Below are positions 8,071-11,320 of a DNA stretch of 11,320 bases, one piece after another. The notes beneath the pieces are model-generated. The model worked only from the letters and a program-made list of their open reading frames with translations. It did not search any database and had not been told where the DNA came from. This stretch comes from Planctomycetota bacterium. GTDB lineage: Bacteria; Planctomycetota; UBA1135. The DNA lies in contig JALUUN010000289.1 in assembly GCA_027021325.1 (NCBI GenBank), forward strand, positions 1 through 11,320, read 5' to 3'. The translations under genes were made by a program, and so were the position numbers. Each line of letters starts with the position of its first letter. The stretch's first letter is position 1.

Positions 8071-9318
8071 ATGGTTATTGCCGAACGTCCTTCGGATCCG
8101 GCCGAGACCTTCCTCGTCCGCCTGGCCCAGGCCCTGCACCGGGCGGGAAGCCCTGTAGGGCGCCTGGAGGGGGTCCTGGAGGCCACCGCCCGGCGCCTGG
8201 GCGTGGAGGGCCGCTTCCTGGCCACGCCGACCGCCCTGCTCCTGGCCTTTGGCCCGGTGGAGGCCTCCCGCACCGTCCTCCTGCGCCTCCCCCCGGGTGA
8301 ACCCGACCTCGCCGCCTGGAGCCGGGCCGAGGGGCTGGCCCGGTCCGCTGGAGCAGCTACAGACCTGCAGCAGGCCTGTGCCGAACTGGACACCCTCCTC
8401 CAACCCGTCCCCCGTCGCCGTCCCGGAACGCCCGTCCTGGCGGCGGCCGGCGCCTGCGCCGCCGCCGCCCGCCTCCTCGGCGGCACGGGCTGGGACCTCG
8501 CCCTGGCCGCCCTCGGGGGTGCGGCCACGGTCCTGGGCGGCGCCCTCCTTGCCCGGCGCCCGGCGGCCGCCTCGCTCCTGCCGCTGCTTCTGGCCTTCCT
8601 CCTCTCCGCCGCCGCCCACGCCCTGGCCGCCGTCCTTCCCCTGCGCCCGGTCCTCGCCGTCCTCGGCGGCCTGATCCTCTGGGTCCCCGGCCTCGGCCTC
8701 ACCACCGGCCTGCATGAGATCGCCGCCGGCCACCTCGTCGCCGGCGCGGCGCGCCTCACCCACGCCGGCGTCGTCTTCCTGGAACTCGCCTTCGGCCTCG
8801 CCCTGGGCGCCCGCCTGCGGCCGGAGGGGGCGGCCGCCCCCGAGCCCCTGCCGCCGGGACCCGCCGCCACCGCTCTGGCCGTCGCCGTTCTGGCCCTCGG
8901 ACTCGTGCCCCTCTTCCGCACCCCACCCCGGGGCGTCCTGCCCCTCCTCGCCGGTGCCGCCTGCGCCTTCCTCGGCGCACGCCTGGGCGGCGCCTGGCTC
9001 GGCCCCGAACTCGGCTCCTTCGCCGGCGCCTTCCTCGTCGTCCTCCTCGCCCCTCTCCTGACCCGCCGCGCCGGCCTCCCCGAGGCCGTGGCCGAACTCC
9101 CCGGCATCCTCCTTCTCGTTCCCGGAAGCCTCGGCTTCCTGGCCCTGGCCTCGCTCCTGGAGAGCGAGCCCCTGGCCGGCCTGGACGCCGCCTGGCGCAC
9201 GGCCCTGACCGGCATCTCCATTGCCTCGGGCCTCCTCCTCGGCCACGCCCTGCGCGGCGCCGCCCGCGCCCCGGCCCCTGGAACCGCGGGGGGGCCGGCC
9301 GGCAGGATGCCGGCATGA
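8071..9318 (+). CDS. Threonine/serine exporter, ThrE type (fused YjjP- and YjjB-like halves)
   Basis: This is an inner-membrane transporter expected to export threonine, serine or related small amino acids or dicarboxylates. It has 415 residues. The N-terminal cytosolic part (residues 12-110; VRLAQALHRAGSPVGRLEG, LGVEGRFLATPTALLLAFG) matches the DUF1212/YjjP head. Hydrophobic segments at about 120-250 include the hallmark LILWVPGLGLTTGLHEIAAGHLVAG, quoted in parts as VPGLGLTTGLHEIAAG. The second half (about 265-395) with LPGILLLVPGSLGFLAL matches the YjjB-like DUF3815 domain, so both halves are in one chain as in actinobacterial ThrE. Around ten membrane segments are seen. The tail after 395 is Ala/Gly/Pro-rich and probably disordered. 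There is no Shine-Dalgarno before ATG 8071. The divergent Lrp-type gene suggests amino-acid-responsive control. The stop overlaps the yihY-like start as ATGA. Confidence 0.9.
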   Translation: MVIAERPSDPAETFLVRLAQALHRAGSPVGRLEGVLEATARRLGVEGRFLATPTALLLAFGPVEASRTVLLRLPPGEPDLAAWSRAEGLARSAGAATDLQQACAELDTLLQPVPRRRPGTPVLAAAGACAAAARLLGGTGWDLALAALGGAATVLGGALLARRPAAASLLPLLLAFLLSAAAHALAAVLPLRPVLAVLGGLILWVPGLGLTTGLHEIAAGHLVAGAARLTHAGVVFLELAFGLALGARLRPEGAAAPEPLPPGPAATALAVAVLALGLVPLFRTPPRGVLPLLAGAACAFLGARLGGAWLGPELGSFAGAFLVVLLAPLLTRRAGLPEAVAELPGILLLVPGSLGFLALASLLESEPLAGLDAAWRTALTGISIASGLLLGHALRGAARAPAPGTAGGPAGRMPA

Positions 9319-10178
9319 GCCGGCTCCGCGCCTTCCTCTCCCGCCTGCTCCGGGCCCTCCGCGAGGACGACCTGCCGGGGGCCGCCGCCCAGATGACCAC
9401 CTGGGCCATGCTGGGCCTCTTCCCCTTCCTGATCCTGGCCGTCGGCCTCCTCGACCTCCTGCCCCTCGAGGACGCCGCCCGTGCCCTGGAACACGCCGTG
9501 GACCGGGTGGTCCGGCCCCTGAGCCCCGCCTCCGCCGACCTTCTCCAGGGCTTCGTCGAGGGCCTGGACGAGCGCCGCCCGCCGCGCGGGCTGCTCTGGT
9601 GGCTCCTTCCCGCCCTCTGGGCCTCGGCCCGGGCCATGCGCGGCGCCCGCCGCGCCCTGGACCGCATCCTCCACGGCCGCGAGACCCGCCCCTGGCTCCT
9701 GCGCCGTTTCCAGGACCTCCTCCTCGCCGTCCTCGCCGTCTTCCTCCTCGGCGCCGCCGACCTCCTGGTCGTCGGCGGCCTGGAACTGGCACGCTTCCTG
9801 GCGGCGGCAGCCGGCCTGGATCCCGAGGCCTACGGCCTGTGGACGGCGCTCCGCTGGAGCCTCTCCCTCCTCTTTCTCTTCACCGCCGTCCTCCTCGTCT
9901 ACCGCTTCCTGCCCTCGCGGCGCCTGCCCTGGCGGGCGCTGGCCCTGGGCGCGGTGCCCGCGGTCGGCGGCTGGATCCTCCTCGGCCTCGGCTTCCGGGC
10001 CTGGCTGGCCCGCCTGGGCCGCTTCGATCAGCTCTACGGCGGGCTGGCCAGCTTCTTCGTCCTGATGACCCTGGTCTGGAGCCTGTCCCTGGTCCTCCTC
10101 GCCGGCGGTGCGGTGGCCGCCGCCGCCGAGGGCCTCAGCCGCCCGTCTCCGGAGCCGGATCCCGGAACTGCTGGATGA
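9315..10178 (+). CDS. YihY/BrkB-family inner-membrane protein
   Basis: This is a polytopic membrane protein of the YihY/virulence factor BrkB family, whose biochemical role is unsettled (the older label 'ribonuclease BN' is wrong for it). At 287 residues it is the usual length. The diagnostic start PGAAAQMTTWAMLGLFPFLIL (in parts: PGAAAQMTTW, then AMLGLFPFLIL) corresponds to the family's 'AAALAYYTLLSLFPLL' helix. Later come LWWLLPALWASARAMRGARRAL, hydrophobic helices at about 134-165 and 181-198, RFLPSRRLPWRALALGAV, and the terminal pair YGGLASFFVLMTLVWSLSLVLLAGGAVAAA, which matches the family's C-terminal 'YGSLGAVIALLLWLY' helix. Six membrane segments are likely. It begins in the stop codon of the ThrE-type gene, so the two are probably co-translated and co-regulated. 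Its last 44 bases overlap the convergent thioredoxin-like gene. Confidence 0.9.
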   Translation: MSRLRAFLSRLLRALREDDLPGAAAQMTTWAMLGLFPFLILAVGLLDLLPLEDAARALEHAVDRVVRPLSPASADLLQGFVEGLDERRPPRGLLWWLLPALWASARAMRGARRALDRILHGRETRPWLLRRFQDLLLAVLAVFLLGAADLLVVGGLELARFLAAAAGLDPEAYGLWTALRWSLSLLFLFTAVLLVYRFLPSRRLPWRALALGAVPAVGGWILLGLGFRAWLARLGRFDQLYGGLASFFVLMTLVWSLSLVLLAGGAVAAAAEGLSRPSPEPDPGTAG

Positions 10179-11046
10179 CCGCCTCGATGTCCTCGGGCGT
10201 CATGTGCGGGGCGGCCTTGCGGAGGATGCCGGCGAAGGCGCGCAGTTCCTCCTCGGTGGCCGGACAGCCGAGGTTCTCGGGCGCGTCGCTGGTGGCCACG
10301 ACTTCGTCCAGATCCTCCAGGATCACGAACCAGGGGATGCCGCCCTTCGTCGTCCCGCGGTAGCGCTCCAGGACCTCGAGGCCGCCGGTCTCGCGCTCGA
10401 TGTCGATGTGCAGGAAGGCGAAGTCGCGAGCGGTGCGCTCGCGCACCTCGGCGCGGTGCAGGCGGTCCTGCAGGCGGTGGCACCAGCCGCACCAGGGCGC
10501 GCCGAAAGTGACGAAGAGGCGCAAACCGCCGGCCCGGGCCTTCTTCATGGCCCGGACCAGGCGCTCCTCCGCCTTCCAGGGCGGCGCCTCGTGGGGCTTC
10601 AGCCAGGCGAGGAGGGCCTCGCGCCGTGCCTCCTCGCCGGCCGGCAGGCTGGACAGGCCGCGGTGGTCCAGCACCCGGCCGTCGGCGGCGAAGATCGTGA
10701 GCGTCGGCTCCTCCAGGCCGGGCAGGCCGCCGACTACTCCCTCCTCCTCGTCCTCCTGCTCGGGTGGCAGGCTCTCCAGACGCACGAAGCGGAACTCGTA
10801 GAGGATCTTCCGGGCCACCGCTGGGTCGCGCGCCCGCCAGCGGTCGAAGGCCGCGGCCTGCGCGTCCCCCTTCCAGCTCCACAGCACCAGGACCCGCTGG
10901 TTGTTGCGGGCGGCCAGCGCCCGCGCCTCCTCAAGACGCTCGCGATTACGCTGCGCCTCCTCCAGGCGCGGATCGGGCGGTTCGGGATCCTGAGCCGGGG
11001 GGCCGGCGGCCAGGAGGGCGAGGCCGAGGGTCAGGGCGGGGAACAC
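10135..11046 (-). CDS. Exported double thioredoxin-fold protein
   Basis: This is a predicted periplasmic thiol-disulfide protein of 303 residues with two thioredoxin folds. The N-terminus VFPALTLGLALLAAGPPAQ is a short signal peptide. Residues 27-50 are a charged helix. Residues 50-150 form a thioredoxin-like fold (VLVLWSW, later EEPTLTIFAADGRVLDH) in which the CxxC position reads WSWKGDAQ and has no cysteine. Residues 155-290 form a second fold with FGAPWCGWCHRLQ (Cys186, Cys189) and a cis-proline loop GGIPWFVILED (Pro238). The active half resembles DUF255/thioredoxin_7-type modules. The GTG at 11046 is chosen because it starts the signal peptide and has GGAG seven bases upstream. The ATG at 11157 would add a low-complexity Arg/Pro/Ser stretch overlapping the upstream gene. 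The 3' end overlaps the yihY-like gene by 44 bp. Confidence 0.85.
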   Translation of the reverse strand: MFPALTLGLALLAAGPPAQDPEPPDPRLEEAQRNRERLEEARALAARNNQRVLVLWSWKGDAQAAAFDRWRARDPAVARKILYEFRFVRLESLPPEQEDEEEGVVGGLPGLEEPTLTIFAADGRVLDHRGLSSLPAGEEARREALLAWLKPHEAPPWKAEERLVRAMKKARAGGLRLFVTFGAPWCGWCHRLQDRLHRAEVRERTARDFAFLHIDIERETGGLEVLERYRGTTKGGIPWFVILEDLDEVVATSDAPENLGCPATEEELRAFAGILRKAAPHMTPEDIEAVIQQFRDPAPETGG

Positions 11047-11053
11047 GGGCGGA

Positions 11054-11057
11054 CTCC
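11054..11057 (-). promoter_or_regulatory. Ribosome binding site deciding the GTG start of the thioredoxin-like gene
   Basis: GGAG on the minus strand lies seven bases before the GTG at 11046. It is the best-spaced Shine-Dalgarno in the window and supports this start over the upstream in-frame ATG at 11157. Confidence 0.6.
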
Positions 11058-11107
11058 AGGGGCGGGCCGTCCGCCCCCGGGGGCTTGGGGCGGAACCGGG
11101 CCTCAGT

Positions 11108-11320
11108 CTACTCGGCCGGAAGGCGGCCCCGGAGGAAGCGGATCCGGCGGGCCTCACCCGGAAAGGCCGCGGGCGCGGGCTCGCCGGTCACCGTGCTGCC
11201 CGTGTCCCGGCCCAGGTCCAGGCCCTCGGCCGGCGGGCTCGAGATCCAGCGCGCCGGGACGGCCGCCACCTCCCGGCCGTCCACACGCAGGCGCAGGACG
11301 GCCTCCGGGTCCAGTTCCCC
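11108..11320 (-). CDS. Probable arylsulfatase-type protein, C-terminus only (5' end outside window)
   Basis: The frame is open from the window edge to TAG (minus strand) at 11110-11108 and encodes the last 70 residues of a protein. It contains LRLRVDGREVAAVPARWISS followed by LDLGRDTGSTV and, after about 18 residues, RRIRFLRGRL. Arylsulfatases of the AtsA type end with a similar segment: a strand, 'FD(I/V/L)G.DTG.PV', then 'F.G.I..V.(I/V).L'. The match is short and the catalytic region is outside the window, so the assignment is tentative. A different beta-rich secreted protein cannot be excluded. The thioredoxin-like gene starts 61 bases downstream on the same strand and may be co-transcribed. 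Confidence 0.6.
   Translation of the reverse strand, partial: GELDPEAVLRLRVDGREVAAVPARWISSPPAEGLDLGRDTGSTVTGEPAPAAFPGEARRIRFLRGRLPAE

Noticed and set aside
9295..9326. Cluster of GCCGGC words and the palindrome ATGCCGGCAT at the exporter/YihY junction
   Set aside because: GCCGGC is frequent in this GC-rich DNA and the words lie within coding sequence on both sides. No regular spacing suggests a repeat or site.
8017..9792. Minus-strand open frame that extends the Lrp-type protein by about 590 residues upstream
   Set aside because: The extension is antisense to the ThrE-type and YihY-like genes and is Gly/Arg/Glu-rich. The HTH begins right after the ATG at 8016.
11105..11110. TAGACT on the minus strand upstream of the thioredoxin-like gene, identical to the -10 candidate of the Lrp-type gene
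   Set aside because: Its first three bases are the stop codon of the upstream gene and no -35 is seen. The match may be coincidental, so I did not call a promoter.
11047..11157. N-terminal extension of the thioredoxin-like protein from an ATG at 11157
   Set aside because: The added residues are low-complexity and overlap the probable sulfatase gene. The GTG at 11046 has a well-spaced GGAG and begins a signal peptide.

Overview
The window is very GC-rich and densely packed, with ten genes or gene parts on both strands and no tRNA, rRNA, CRISPR array or insertion sequence that I could find. The genes suggest a diderm bacterium with an elaborate secreted catabolism: two sulfatase fragments, a signal-peptide amidohydrolase and a lipoprotein phosphodiesterase-type enzyme. 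A Planctomycetota-like or other uncultivated high-GC lineage would fit, but this is inference. Nothing in the sequence fixes the taxon.

Layout from left to right. Positions 1-851 (+) hold the C-terminal part of a sulfatase, followed after 22 bases by phhB (874-1167, +), a pterin-4a-carbinolamine dehydratase. Convergent to it is pepN (1184-3877, -), a complete M1 aminopeptidase N. Upstream of pepN on the same strand is an unassigned gene (3998-5020, -) with a transthyretin-like N-terminus and a C-terminal half that looks like a metallopeptidase fold without its zinc ligands. Divergent from that gene are a secreted amidohydrolase (5187-6764, +) and a lipoprotein of the endonuclease/exonuclease/phosphatase family (6761-7555, +), joined by an ATGA overlap.

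Next is a divergent regulator/exporter unit. An Lrp/AsnC regulator (7498-8016, -) and a ThrE-type threonine/serine exporter (8071-9318, +) are separated by 54 AT-richer bases. A YihY/BrkB membrane protein (9315-10178, +) follows the exporter with another ATGA overlap. Convergent to YihY is an exported protein with two thioredoxin folds (10135-11046, -), and the window closes with the C-terminus of what is probably a second sulfatase (11108-11320, -).

The arrangement suggests three functional groups. One is amino-acid and peptide handling (PepN, the Lrp-type regulator and the ThrE-type exporter). One is envelope or periplasmic hydrolysis (the sulfatases, the amidohydrolase and the phosphodiesterase-like lipoprotein). 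One is envelope redox or protein folding (the thioredoxin-like protein). The most notable structural points are two convergent gene pairs whose coding ends overlap by 58 and 44 bp, a third convergent pair whose ends form a perfect palindrome, several starts with no Shine-Dalgarno but a -10-like hexamer just upstream, and the unassigned pseudo-peptidase-like gene.
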